Below are positions 13,297 to 23,112 of a DNA stretch of 36,000 bases, piece by piece. The notes below the pieces were generated by a model that was given only the letters and a program-made list of their open reading frames with translations, did no database searches and was not told the DNA's origin. A program made the position numbers and the translations under genes. Origin of the DNA: Fragilariopsis cylindrus CCMP1102 (lineage: Eukaryota; Bacillariophyta; Bacillariophyceae; Bacillariales; Bacillariaceae). How positions within the stretch are numbered: position 1 is the stretch's first letter; each line of letters starts with the position of its first letter. Location of the stretch: positions 1 through 36,000 of the forward strand of contig FMBT01000006.1 in the NCBI GenBank assembly GCA_900095095.1, given 5' to 3'.

Positions 13297-13786
13297 TTTA
13301 CTTTCATGGATATATGTAGCAATGTCCGTGCTAATGTTGTTCTAAGCTGCTGCTGCTCTGCTGCTGGCTTCGATCTATATGTCCAATTTGTTGGCCTCTT
13401 TTCACTCGTGATTGATTGTCATTGCTGAAGCTGCTCCTCCTTTCTTCTTGGCTTCCGCTGTTGATGCTACTGCTACATTTTTTGCTTCTTCAACTTGTTG
13501 ATGATCTCTTCATTGTTGTTCGATCTTCTTATCTTATTACTATCATCATTATCTTGTGGTATCTACAGTGAAAATAAGATGAAGTCTACCTTGAATCCCA
13601 GAACTTCTGCATCCAGTGTTGAAGGATCACCAGGGATTGGTTTGCTTGGAAGTCCAGTGTACATGTAACTGCTGCAGTGCTTTAGATAACGCATAAGTCT
13701 TTTGTACAGATCAGCTTGCACCAAGAGTTTGTCTAGACATCATGACTCCACATTATTGATGTTTACTCTGTAGTACAAAGCTGGCA

Positions 13787-13828
13787 TGATAATGATAATG
13801 ATAATGATGATGGTGATGGTGGTGATAA
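13787..13828. repeat. (GAT/AAT)n imperfect microsatellite
   Basis: Tandem GATAAT units grading into GATGGT units, between the poly-A/TTG block and the retroelement remnant. Confidence 0.75.
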
Positions 13829-14393
13829 AAGTTATATAATATGCCTAAAATTATTGGATAGGAATTGAAGGCTCAAAAACGTTTACTGCAGTATTTCTTC
13901 TTGGGTCCAAGAATAGCATTATCACTTTACAAGGCTATATCGGAATCAATCTAGTCCTATGTAGGTAATTCCTTGATCACATCTTAATTATTATGTATCT
14001 ACCAAGACCTACTAATCAACCAGTAAAGGATCCAACTAATTTATTTCTGTACACTATATACCATGTCTCAAACATACCACTGGCAAATGAATACATACAG
14101 AAAAGTTGATTTATTAAAACACTCACAGCATTAAGAAAACGAACAAAACAACTTGAAGCAAAATTCGAATTAGGTGAAAGAAAGTGCTTGTGCCTTTCTG
14201 AATGGTTCAAAACAGGACATGTTCAACTACAAAATTATCTAGAAACATAGCACCTGTGTTGTGGAGCCAAGGTGCTATAGAATGGCGGCAAATATTTAAC
14301 TGAAAAATATCAAGGCCCTGGCCATTACACCAAGGAGACACAAAAACAACAAAAGGAAGAGTCTGTACAGATTATATTTGGGGAGTATCAATC

Positions 14394-15112
14394 GTGGAGA
14401 CGTGCCTACAAATGATGCTTGAATTATGGGAGATGAGTTCACCATGTGTGAAAACTCATGCATTGTTTCTCAGCTGCCTTACTGATGCATTTGAACAAAG
14501 GAAGGTGGTTATTGCCAACATCCCAGGAGCATTCCTGTCAGCCAATCAGCCAATTGACGCTCCTGAGTGTCATATTTGATTCGAGGGTACTATGGTTGAC
14601 ATGCTATGTCAACTCAAACCAGAATATAAGAAGATAATCAATACACAAATGTAAAAGGTGGTGGCATGAGAAAAGTACTAGTAGGCAAAGTCACCAAGGC
14701 AATATACGGAACTTTGTTAGAGGCAGTATTATTTTATAACAAACTAAAAGGGGTCCTCACCAATTTGGTTTTCAAGATGAATGACTACAATGAATTTACC
14801 TTCAACAAATGATAAATGGTAAACAATGTACAATCCAATTTCATGTAGATGATTTAAAATTGAGCCATCTAGAACAAGATGAGTTGGATAAGATTATCGA
14901 TCATCTAAATGGTATCTTTGATAGTGACAAAGAACTCATAGCCACATAATACGGTAAGATACATGAGTATTTGGGAATGACCATTGATTGGTCTATCGAT
15001 GGAAAAGTTATCTTCACCATGTATGATTATCTAGAGGACATCCTGGCCGAATCACCGGATAACTTTGATGGGGAAGGCGCGACTCCTGCGGTCAGCGAAG
15101 ATGTTGAATTTA
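14394..15112 (+). pseudogene. Ty1/copia-type reverse transcriptase remnant
   Basis: Fragments of a copia-type polymerase read in order on the + strand: SPCVKTHALFLSC; NIPGAFLSA (14517-14543, RT domain start); GTMVDMLCQLKPE; KVTKAIYGTLLEAVLFYNKL; INGKQCTIQFHVDDLKLSHL with the catalytic VDD at about 14845-14853; GKIHEYLGMTIDW; and ILAESPDNFDGEGATPA. These match diatom copia elements (DIPGAF, KALYGTL, WHVDDLKISH, DYLGMT). The reading is broken by in-frame stops (for example after PECHI at 14577 and at 14947) and by frame shifts. No protease, integrase, RNase H or terminal repeats are recognisable. Clearly non-functional. Confidence 0.8.
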
Positions 15113-15399
15113 GCATATCAGCAAGATTTATTAGAAATTCATCATTTAATTTGGGTAAGGATTTATCTGATTTAAATGAAAACATAGAAATGATTCAAAA
15201 CAACAAAAAGATAGATTCAAAACAAGGTTCTGAAAGTTTCCTTCCACCACTCATAGGTCAGTTCCAGCGATTACAAAGAAAGGAGAAGGAAAAAGGAATG
15301 TTCGTAGGAGGATGGGGGGCTTCGGCCCCAGAAAAGAGAGTGGAGTCTATTACTCTAGACCTTTTCTACGTGATAGTCAGAAAGTACGACTCAACGTAG
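15113..15399 (+). other. Open extension downstream of the RT remnant
   Basis: The last RT frame stays open for about 95 more codons to a stop at 15397-15399. It does not resemble the RNase H that should follow: it is Asn/Lys-rich at first, then has LPPLIGQFQRL and GGWGASAPEKRV. It could be unrelated sequence joined by a deletion. Not called a gene. Confidence 0.35.
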
Positions 15400-15434
15400 G
15401 CCAAATCAGAATTAGCATCTGATTCAAAAAAGTA

Positions 15435-15460
15435 AGCCACTGAACTCAGTAGCAGTGGCT
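15435..15460. other. Stem-loop between retroelement remnant and NTPase gene
   Basis: Perfect inverted repeat AGCCACTG / CAGTGGCT with a 10-nt loop, extended imperfectly by GTAA / ATTAC on the outside. It lies 18 bp past the stop codon of the minus-strand P-loop NTPase, so it could fold in that mRNA's 3' UTR. Confidence 0.6.
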
Positions 15461-15477
15461 ATTACGCTCAATGCTGT

Positions 15478-16406
15478 TTAGGGATACGACCTCTTCTTGG
15501 GACTTCCCGGTAGTTTTTTCTGTCGTTTCGAATTCTTAGCCTCCATGGTCGCTTGCAATGGTGTCATGGTATCAGTAATAAATTCGAATTTGTCGTCGTT
15601 AGAGAAATCGCCAGGGCAATCGTACTTAATCGCTTCAATAAGTTGTTTGCGACTCCACTTCATATCATTCCACTTCGGTGCTGATTTTTCCCCTTCATAG
15701 GTATTCGGTAGCGGTTGGATTCTCTGCCCACCATTGAAAGAGCAGATTTTGCTAGCAACAGCCTCGTTTGACGACATGATCACGACATACACGTTCTTTT
15801 CTCCTTCGAGCAAGTCGTACAATTCCTTAATGAAAGCTTCATTGACTTCGTCTTCGCCCAGCGAATTAAACCCGTCAAGTATCAAGAGAGATGGCTGGCA
15901 ACCCTTCGGTTCGTCCAAAGCCAACAGAAGCGGGTGTATCCAGCCTTCCATCTCCTCTTTTGCCTTGAGAACACCGCGCAAGTGCAACATGTAGTTTTTG
16001 TCGAGACTCTGGCCGGTAACCATGAATCCACGTACATTTTCGCCCTCATCAAACTGATACCAATGCTTGAGAAAGCTTGGCCACCAAATGTTTTCCCCTG
16101 GCCGGGTGGAGCATACATTACGTAAATCACTCCAAAGTTGGCATTGTAAAAATTGCACAATGCTTCGACAATTGGAGACAGAACCGGTTTAGATTCAACC
16201 TTCGTACCCTTCTGCGTTTCGAACTTTAAAGCTGGGTCAAGGACCGATCTTCTATCCATCAGCTCTCTGGTATAGTTGTACACACGTCCATATTCCAGGG
16301 GAAAGCTATCATTAATATTTTCTTTCGTTAGCTCAACTACGGCAGCGCCGCCAGAAATAAATCGAAAGCCCGTTAGAACGTCGGCGACCACTTCAAGAGC
16401 AGGCAT
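15478..16406 (-). CDS. P-loop NTPase of unknown function (one frameshift near 16074)
   Basis: About 309 residues from ATG 16406 once one missing T is allowed at about 16074 (TTTC run, GGQAF-LKHWYQF). Walker A is APPGQGKT, about 103 residues in; Walker B is LLILDGFN, followed by NSLGEDEVNEAFIKELYDLL and a sensor-1-like VYVVIMSSNEAVA. This is the order of an AAA+/STAND-like ATPase core. The C-terminus (KWSRKQLIEAIKYDCPGDFS) is followed by a basic, nuclear-signal-like tail (KNSKRQKKLPGSPKKRSYP). No signal peptide or membrane segment is seen. I do not recognise a named family; it lies directly beside a copia remnant, but no transposition domain is seen in it. ATP binding is well supported, role unknown. 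Confidence 0.75.
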
Positions 16407-16826
16407 CTTCCTTGTTTTCGATGGACTGATTGTTCAATTTCTCTTTCGTCGACGTACCTGGTACTGTAGTAGGTTGTTGTACGTGGGTCTAAACGAGCAA
16501 AGCAAAAAAAAGGGGCTGTTTTTTCTTCTTTCTGTTGATCCTCGATCAATTTATTTCTCTCTGGAAGAATACACATTATTAAACTAAAATTGAAAATATA
16601 ATGAGATGAGATGATATGGAGAATGAGATCTAACACTACGGAGTTGTCATGTATTTTTTGGATTACCCGTTTTCAGAAACTCTCGCGTTTGTGTTAGTCA
16701 ATTAGAGTTAAGTTTTTGGACGATGATTGACACGAAAGATTCAGATCTTCATCCATTCAATCCCAATTTCTTTTATTTATCAAGTATTATTGCGGTCATC
16801 AATCGAATGTAATACACATATCATCT
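16407..16826. other. Intergenic region upstream of two divergent genes
   Basis: About 420 bp between the P-loop NTPase start (minus) and the tandem repeat ahead of the DUF1295 gene (plus). No gene seen; it should hold the promoters of both. Confidence 0.5.
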
Positions 16827-17016
16827 TCGTCAAAGAATATCGTACACAAACCCCAACCGACATATCAAGCAACATCGTATTCGTCGTACATCGTCGTCAA
16901 AGAATATCGTACAAAAAACGACATATCAAACAACATCATATTCGTCGTACATCGTCGTCAAAGAGTATTGCACACAAACCCCAACCGATATATCAACAAC
17001 GTTTTCGTCGTGCATC
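16827..17016. repeat. Imperfect tandem repeat, three units of about 61-67 bp
   Basis: Units start at 16827, 16894 and 16955, each beginning TCGTCAAAGA and carrying TATCGTAC/TATTGCAC, CCCCAACCGA (lost from unit 2), CATATCAA and a TTCGTCGTNCATC ending. The block ends exactly at the start codon of the next gene (17017), so it forms its 5' UTR or promoter. Confidence 0.8.
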
Positions 17017-18197
17017 ATGATGGCTCATCGTCGCATATTACCAGTCAATATGTTCATTATACTATATGTGTGCCTCTCGCTTTCTTCGTCCGTTACCGGT
17101 ACCAACGCTTTTTCTCAGCACGGACTGCCATTGAAAATCCAAGAACACAGAAGGTCCGTGAGCAACAACAATAACATTATCAACGGTATTAACCACCCAC
17201 TATTACAAGGTAAGTATATACTACTACTACTACTACTACTAATAATAGGCAGCACAAGAAACAATTGTCGAATGTTCGTCAGCAACGATCGCCGACGTTA
17301 ACGGCATTACGTGGTGGATTCTTTTTACCAGTCTCGAATTTAGTGAGCAATCCATTTTGGAATGCAATTGGAATATACGGTATATGCGATTTCGTGATCG
17401 GATTCGTTGTTAGTATTTTCACCGGTAGCCACTTACATCTTGATTTGGTTGGTACCGGAGCATTCGCAATTGCCGCATTAAGTAACATAGGGAGCAGCGT
17501 TCCACATATTCGCTGGTCGTCCATTGCTGTTAGTCTTTGGGGGACGAAACTTGCTCTATTCTTATTTTATCGGGCCCTTCAGATTAATACTGATAATCGA
17601 TTAACAGACCTACTTAATAGTACACAGGGATCCTTCCAATTCTGGTTCATCACTTTGGTATGGAACGTCCTTGCTAGCTTACCGTATTTACTTGGACTAC
17701 TCAACACTTCCAGCCGCAGTGATAATAAATATACATTGGTTATTGGAGGAGCAATATATCTCGCGGGTATAACAATTGAAACTCTTGCCGATGCGCAAAA
17801 GTGGTTCTTTAAACAAGATCCAAGTAAAGTTGGCCAATTTTGTAATATTGGACTTTGGCAACACAGTCAACATCCAAACTGGTTAGGGAATCTTATCTTG
17901 TGGACTGGAATACTAGTAATGAATCTTCCTGCTTTGATCGAACCATTACCAGATAATAATGGAACAGCAAGTTTATTCGTACGATCATGGAGTGTTCTAT
18001 GGAGTGTTCGTAAATTGGTATTGGCATGTCTTGGTCCTAGTTTTCTGTGGTTATTATTCGACGGTCAAGCTAAGGGGAACATAACAAACGCTGTTGAACT
18101 TGCAAGTGCTAAATACGGCAAAAATCCAGATTATTTGAAATATATTCAAGATGTACCACTCATCATTCCGAAAAATGTCTTTAAAATTTTTCGGTAA
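17017..18197 (+). CDS. Plastid-type DUF1295 (steroid 5-alpha-reductase-like) membrane protein
   Basis: Signal peptide (MFIILYVCLSLSSS) followed by TNA^FSQ, an ASAFAP-like plastid-targeting motif, then a Ser/Asn-rich transit region ending TALRGG. The rest is a multi-pass protein with about seven hydrophobic segments and GLWQHSQHPNWLGNLILWTG near residue 250, the cofactor-site motif of the DUF1295/5-alpha-reductase fold (usual form SRHPNY.GE). Preferred model: 17017-17157 joined to 17253-18197 (donor GTGAGC, acceptor GGCAG, phase 0), 361 residues. A better-looking donor, GTAAGT at 17210, gives the wrong phase with every nearby acceptor unless a base is missing upstream. The intron carries a CTA repeat. 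Substrate unknown; likely a lipid or isoprenoid reductase. Confidence 0.8.
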
Positions 18198-18303
18198 CAA
18201 CAGCAACCTTTTTTTAAAAATTAAGAAATAATATTCAAATTAAATAATAATAACAACGAGAATACCGAACTAATCAAACATGACCGTATTGTATACTTAG
18301 TAG

Positions 18304-20124
18304 TTATATTGAGTCTAACCTCGATTGTTCATTGTCGTCAATGGTTTCATTACTATCATCAATGCTGTTCCTGCTGTTGTTGACCCACCTCATTGCCGTT
18401 GTACGAGTAGTGTCATGATTGATATCTCCATCGTTAACATGCGTTCGTCGATCATCGCTTTTATAACAGCAAGCAAAGGCGGCAGAAATTATAAGTAGTG
18501 CTAAATATAAAATATTTAAGTTCGCTGCAAATCCATACCTCGTTTCACTGTGATCGTCAGCACTATTAGAACTATCTATTAGATCTCCCATTATATCAAT
18601 CAACATAATGCCGAAATATTGACCAACAAGTTGAAGTCCTGCTGATGACAATTCTTCTGGAATTGGATAGGTCTGAGTAGCTACCGCATCTAAACAAATC
18701 GTTAGCAATGGCATTTGAGACATCCCCGTAATAGTAAAGGCTGTTGCTAAAATCCACGTTGGACAACTCGGTTGTAGCGTTGCTACAAGCCCGAACGCAA
18801 CAACGACTACTACAATGAAGGACCAACGTACGGCTTGGGTGAAATTTCGGGTTCTATCCAATAGAATAGCGGCTATGAAAGTCCCTACAACACCACCTGC
18901 AATTAAAAGTGATCCAAGGATACCTGCTGTTTCATCTCCGGGGAACCCTGATGAGGCGACCCAAGGCTGTAAAAGAGTCAATACAGCATTGTTGACACCA
19001 TATTGAACCCCAAACGCAACTAGTAGAATTAAATATTGAGGATCAGTCGATAATGTTTTAATATCCTTCACAATGGTAGCGAATGTACTTTGATGGGAGG
19101 AATCACCGATCTCTTGTTGGGATTGTTGTTGGGATTGTTGTTGCCGTCGTCTTGCAGCTTCTGAGGGTGAAGGTGGTAGGAGTGGTTCATCTGATTTGAA
19201 GCTATAGCAGGTTAATAAAGCACATACTCCCATAGCTAGTCCTTGTCCTGCCAATAATTTGTCAAGATTTTCTCCTGTCTCTTCGATGACGCATAAAGGT
19301 GATAAAGATTGTCCCAAAATAATACCAATATTAGCAGAAAATATGATCGCACCAATCACTTTTGTTGTTTGTTGAAACCAACAAGCAGCAATACGTGCTG
19401 GAGCATTCATGAATATTGTTTGTCCTACAGCAACAAGTCCTTGTCCCGATAGTAAAATAATATACCGTAACGACGACGACGACGACGACGATGATGATAA
19501 TTCTTCATAATCGAGATCCGAACCAAGTTCCAAGCTACTTGTACAACTCCACCATCGTAGTAGACATCCCAAAGCCATTGTTAGAGAAGATATAATTACT
19601 GTTTTTCCAAACCCTATCTTTGGAACCATCCAGGTACAAATTAAAGTACCAGGACCGTATACAGCCATAGAAATCATTGACAACCAATTAACCTGCATTT
19701 GATTTATCTGAAATTTTGTTTGTACTGCATCTTCTATTGGTGCAAATGTTATCCATATAGCAGCTCCTAATAGATTATTCAAAGCAAATACAGCCAACAC
19801 GGAAAACCGTCGAGGGTCCAATGTATATGATTGGTCGTAATCATCGATACTAGCATCATCATTATTATTATTATTGACGTCGTGATCGTCACCATCATCG
19901 TCATCTAGCAACAGTTGATGGTTTCTCTCAAATTCGTGATTGCATTGTGTCGTTGTCGTTGTTGTTGATGTTGTTGTTGATGATGTTGCTGTATCGGAAA
20001 TACAACAATTCGTTTGGCTTTGACGAGAGACACTGTCACGACCAGGGCCTGTGATGAGCGGTTCAATCAGAGAATCCTGTAGAAATTGATCCACTGATGA
20101 TGTCACTACTTCCGTTAATGGCAT
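18304..20124 (-). CDS. Major facilitator transporter, FLVCR/MFSD7 (SLC49)-like
   Basis: Single-exon, 606 residues, clean frame. A hydrophilic N-terminus of about 105 residues (Thr and Asp/Asn runs) precedes the first membrane segment, after DPRRFSVLAVFALNNLLGAA. SLC49-type features: VNWLSMISMAVYGPGTL, GQGLVAVGQTIFMNAPARIA then ACWFQ, GAIIFSANIGIILGQSLSP, and in the second half YPIPEELSSAGLQLVGQYFG, the equivalent of the YP.GE..S.G...SGQ segment of FLVCR proteins. About 12 membrane segments are split by a Gln/Ser-rich cytosolic loop (RRRQQQSQQQSQQ). Animal members move choline, ethanolamine or haem-related substrates; the substrate here cannot be inferred. It shares a 408-bp divergent upstream region with the ASNSD1-like gene. 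Confidence 0.85.
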   Translation of the reverse strand: MPLTEVVTSSVDQFLQDSLIEPLITGPGRDSVSRQSQTNCCISDTATSSTTTSTTTTTTQCNHEFERNHQLLLDDDDGDDHDVNNNNNDDASIDDYDQSYTLDPRRFSVLAVFALNNLLGAAIWITFAPIEDAVQTKFQINQMQVNWLSMISMAVYGPGTLICTWMVPKIGFGKTVIISSLTMALGCLLRWWSCTSSLELGSDLDYEELSSSSSSSSSLRYIILLSGQGLVAVGQTIFMNAPARIAACWFQQTTKVIGAIIFSANIGIILGQSLSPLCVIEETGENLDKLLAGQGLAMGVCALLTCYSFKSDEPLLPPSPSEAARRRQQQSQQQSQQEIGDSSHQSTFATIVKDIKTLSTDPQYLILLVAFGVQYGVNNAVLTLLQPWVASSGFPGDETAGILGSLLIAGGVVGTFIAAILLDRTRNFTQAVRWSFIVVVVVAFGLVATLQPSCPTWILATAFTITGMSQMPLLTICLDAVATQTYPIPEELSSAGLQLVGQYFGIMLIDIMGDLIDSSNSADDHSETRYGFAANLNILYLALLIISAAFACCYKSDDRRTHVNDGDINHDTTRTTAMRWVNNSRNSIDDSNETIDDNEQSRLDSI

Positions 20125-20532
20125 GGTTCCTAATACGTCTGTCTAATCTTACTCATCAATTAAACATAATTATGCTGAGTAATCATATCCATCGTTTCCG
20201 TTCTGAGTTAGTTATTGCATGATCGAATTCAGAATTCGGAGCGAATGTTGTGTGTTTCTTGTTTCTGTGTCGCTTTTTTGTTCTGTTCTGTTTTGTGAGT
20301 AGGGGTAAACGGTATTCCTATATTTTTAAAGTTTTGCTAAACATTATAAAAATGATTGAAAACAATGCGGTTCATTCGTCAACCGAAAAAAAAGATGTGC
20401 ATTATTTCCCTTAGCCCCCTGATGTGTTTGAAATGATGGGATCGGCATTCAAAATATAAAGAAATAAAGTAAAACTTCAATAGATGATATAGCTAGTACT
20501 GTCGGTAACGGAAGATCGACACACAATTCAAG
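20125..20532. promoter_or_regulatory. Divergent intergenic region (FLVCR-like and ASNSD1-like genes)
   Basis: A 408-bp gap between two start codons pointing away from each other. It must contain both promoters, possibly shared. AT-rich; no specific element can be named. Confidence 0.5.
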
Positions 20533-22563
20533 ATGTGTGGAATACATCTGCGGGTATGGAAAGATAAATCATGCAAGTTTTGTCAAGTGTTTTTGCGCCT
20601 CACGATGCCACTGGAATCATAAACGAAGACAGCGTATGCGGCGACAACAACAACGATGACGTATTCCGTGATGACAACCTACGTCGACGGGGTCCTGACT
20701 CTTATGGTAGTTGTTCGACGATCACACATCCTGAGTTTTATCGAATACAAATCGTTGCATCTGTTCTACAGATGAGAGCCGAATTAAAGAGCAACCAGTA
20801 TCATTTGTTCCTGGCTGGTCATCGAAGGATCTTCATAACCGGAAGAACGACAATGAGAATGACAATGATAAGGAGGATAACCACGAAGGAAATGAAGAGC
20901 AGACATCCTATCTTTGTTGGAAGGAGAATTATATGAAGAACTTCAATCGATATCATCACCACCGAATGAAAATGAGCACTACGACGAAAATAATACAAAA
21001 GATGCATTCCTATACGAAATTGCGGACACGACTGTGGTTGTCAATCATCTATCTGAAATTTCAGACGAACAACAACTTAACTCACCTTCCTCTCCTCAAT
21101 GTCATATTGCGAACGTAATGGCAAGACTATACAATGCCGAGTTTGCTTTTGCTATCTTGACCCAAGATGGTATATATTTTGGTAGAGATTTGTGGGGACG
21201 TCGATCCTTGCTGCATTGGAAATGTCCAGAAAATTGTGGATCGTTTCAGATCGTGTCGGTAGCGGAGGAGTCTCCTTCGATGACTTCTACGATAGAGGAA
21301 TCTCCATTGACGACTGCTGCTACAGCAACGACAACAACAACTGCATGTCCAAAAACTACTACGAACCACCTAGAATGGATCGAAGTTCCTCCAGGAATGG
21401 TTCATTGTATTCTATTTTCGGATCCTGCAACAATAATAACAGAAATATACCCGAACGTTACAATCCCTTCTCCTCGAGTACCTGATAACTTTATTATCAC
21501 ACGGATACCCACCCAACCACCCCACGAAATATCTGATCGACTCTGGAGAGCATCATTAGAGCTTGAATTTCACTTGCGTCGTGCAGTGGCAATGCGGTTG
21601 GACAATTCTTCTCGTCGATCTACGGGCGTTTTGTTTTCAGGAGGTGTAGATTCGGTCGTCTTGGCAGCACTCGCTGCTGATATCCTTTCGTCACAGCATC
21701 AATCCGAACGAATAAAAATTGATTCACAATCAGGTTCAGAATTAGCATTCAAAATGACGGAAAAAATACCGTCGAATCCTATTCTATATTTGTACAATGT
21801 TTCCTTCGGACCAAACCCTGAAAAAAGTCGTGATCGGGAGGCTGCTTTGATAAGCCACGAAGCACTTCAAAAGAAATATGAAAGCAGCAATCAAACCCGC
21901 GATGGTGACTTGAACATTGTCTTCCGAGATATTGTCGTGGAGTGGGAAGATATTTGTCGATCAGATCCTCACATCCGTACATTATTGTTGCCAAAGTCGA
22001 CCGTAATGGATGTGAACATCGCAACTGCCTTATGGTTTGCCAGTCAGGGTGGTACCACCGAAGGAACAAAAACGGACACAGACATAGATACAGATACAAC
22101 ATGTAATGATCATCGATTACCTCGTGTTTTACTCTTGGGAATGGGTGCAGACGAATTGATGGGTGGATATGGTCGTCATCGCAAGGCATACGAAGAAGGG
22201 GGTTGGGAACTGTTCAGAAAAGAAATAACAATGGACCAGAATCGGCTTTGGGAACGGAATTGCGGACGTGATGATCGGTTAACATCCGATCATGGCCGGG
22301 AAGCTCGTTTTCCTTTCTTGGATGCCCACGTGGTACAGTTTTTACAGAATTCTGCTACCGAAGAAGATTTGATTTGTGATTTTCGTAAGCCACCGGGGGT
22401 GGGTGACAAACGAATATTAAGACTTGTAGCTCAAAGATTAGGATGTGATCATGCCAGTGGCTTAGTGAAACGAGCAATACAATTTGGCAGTCGCATATCT
22501 CATTTAAGCGATAAAAAGCGCTTCGGTAGTCGACGAAAGGCTAAGGGTGAAATGAAAATCTAA
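20533..22563 (+). CDS. ASNSD1: ASNSD1-like asparagine synthetase domain protein (three frame breaks in N-terminal third)
   Basis: Starts MCGIHLRVW at 20533: Cys2 is the class II glutamine-amidotransferase nucleophile. The order then follows ASNSD1: LRRRGPDSYG; a segment reading CW(N/K)GELYEE; FAFAILTQDGIYFGRDLWGR then RSLLHW; the PP-loop SGGVDS at 21637-21654; LLLGMGADELMGGYGRHR; and GRDDRLTSDHGREARFPFLD. It ends with RAIQFGSRI, the usual ASNSD1 close. Length after correction is about 677 residues, including a DNENDNDKEDN low-complexity insert. One base is missing at each of three places: between about 20570 and 20600, in the AAA run near 20786, and in the GGAAGGAG run near 20922. No intron explains them. 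ASNSD1 is distinct from true asparagine synthetase and its reaction is not established. Confidence 0.88.
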
Positions 22564-23112
22564 ATTCTAGAAAAGATGCCGTTTAACAGCTGGAATAATT
22601 TTCCAAAATCTATAGTGGAAAGCTTTTTTTTTCGGTCAAGTCTTTTAACACTTATATTTGCTTTTTGCCATGCTCATGCGTATCCCCATCATGTATGATG
22701 ATAATACACAGCAAGCAAATAGTAATGGACTACTAAGCTTGGAGATGAAGATGACGAGGAAAGTTAGACAGCAACTTTTCTCTCTTTAGTTCATTCTCAA
22801 CATACTGTACTGTATTGTATTTCTTAATTAATATAGGTAATATTAAGGTTCGGGTGTCACATAACCTTGAACCTTGCGCGCGCAATAGAGTTGAGGGTCT
22901 CTTACGTGCGCGATCTTTGTTCCATTTCTCAATACATGGTGAAACAAACTTCCAAAAAGCAAACGTCACACCCTCCCACCTTTGCCATCATATAAGAGAA
23001 AGGTTGGTTGCATCACATCCATATTGCGACGACTACAACAACAACGCGATTGTAGAGATAATAAGGAAGTTACAATCTGCTTAAATTCAAGCACACCAAA
23101 AGAAAAAGCACA
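22564..23112. other. Intergenic region upstream of plastid aldolase
   Basis: About 550 bp between the end of the ASNSD1-like gene and the aldolase start codon. It should hold the aldolase promoter. A GCGCGCGC-type run occurs near 22876 (CTTGCGCGCGCAATAG). No gene seen. Confidence 0.5.

Larger units (their letters stand above)
12848..14393. other. Low-complexity intergenic region
   Basis: Holds homopolymers and microsatellites (listed separately) and no confirmed gene. A 58-codon open stretch on the minus strand (13736-13563) has protein-like composition and a possible donor (AAG|GTAGAC), but nothing joins to it. The right part (about 14000-14390) probably belongs to the decayed retroelement, although no clear motif is readable there. 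Confidence 0.5.

Noticed and set aside
13246..13428. Plus-strand frame with a Val-rich hydrophobic start
   Set aside because: The hydrophobic run comes from a TTG microsatellite, and the rest is short and featureless.
16827..17016. Repeats as a possible CRISPR-like array
   Set aside because: Units are contiguous and diverged with no unique spacers, and the genome is eukaryotic.
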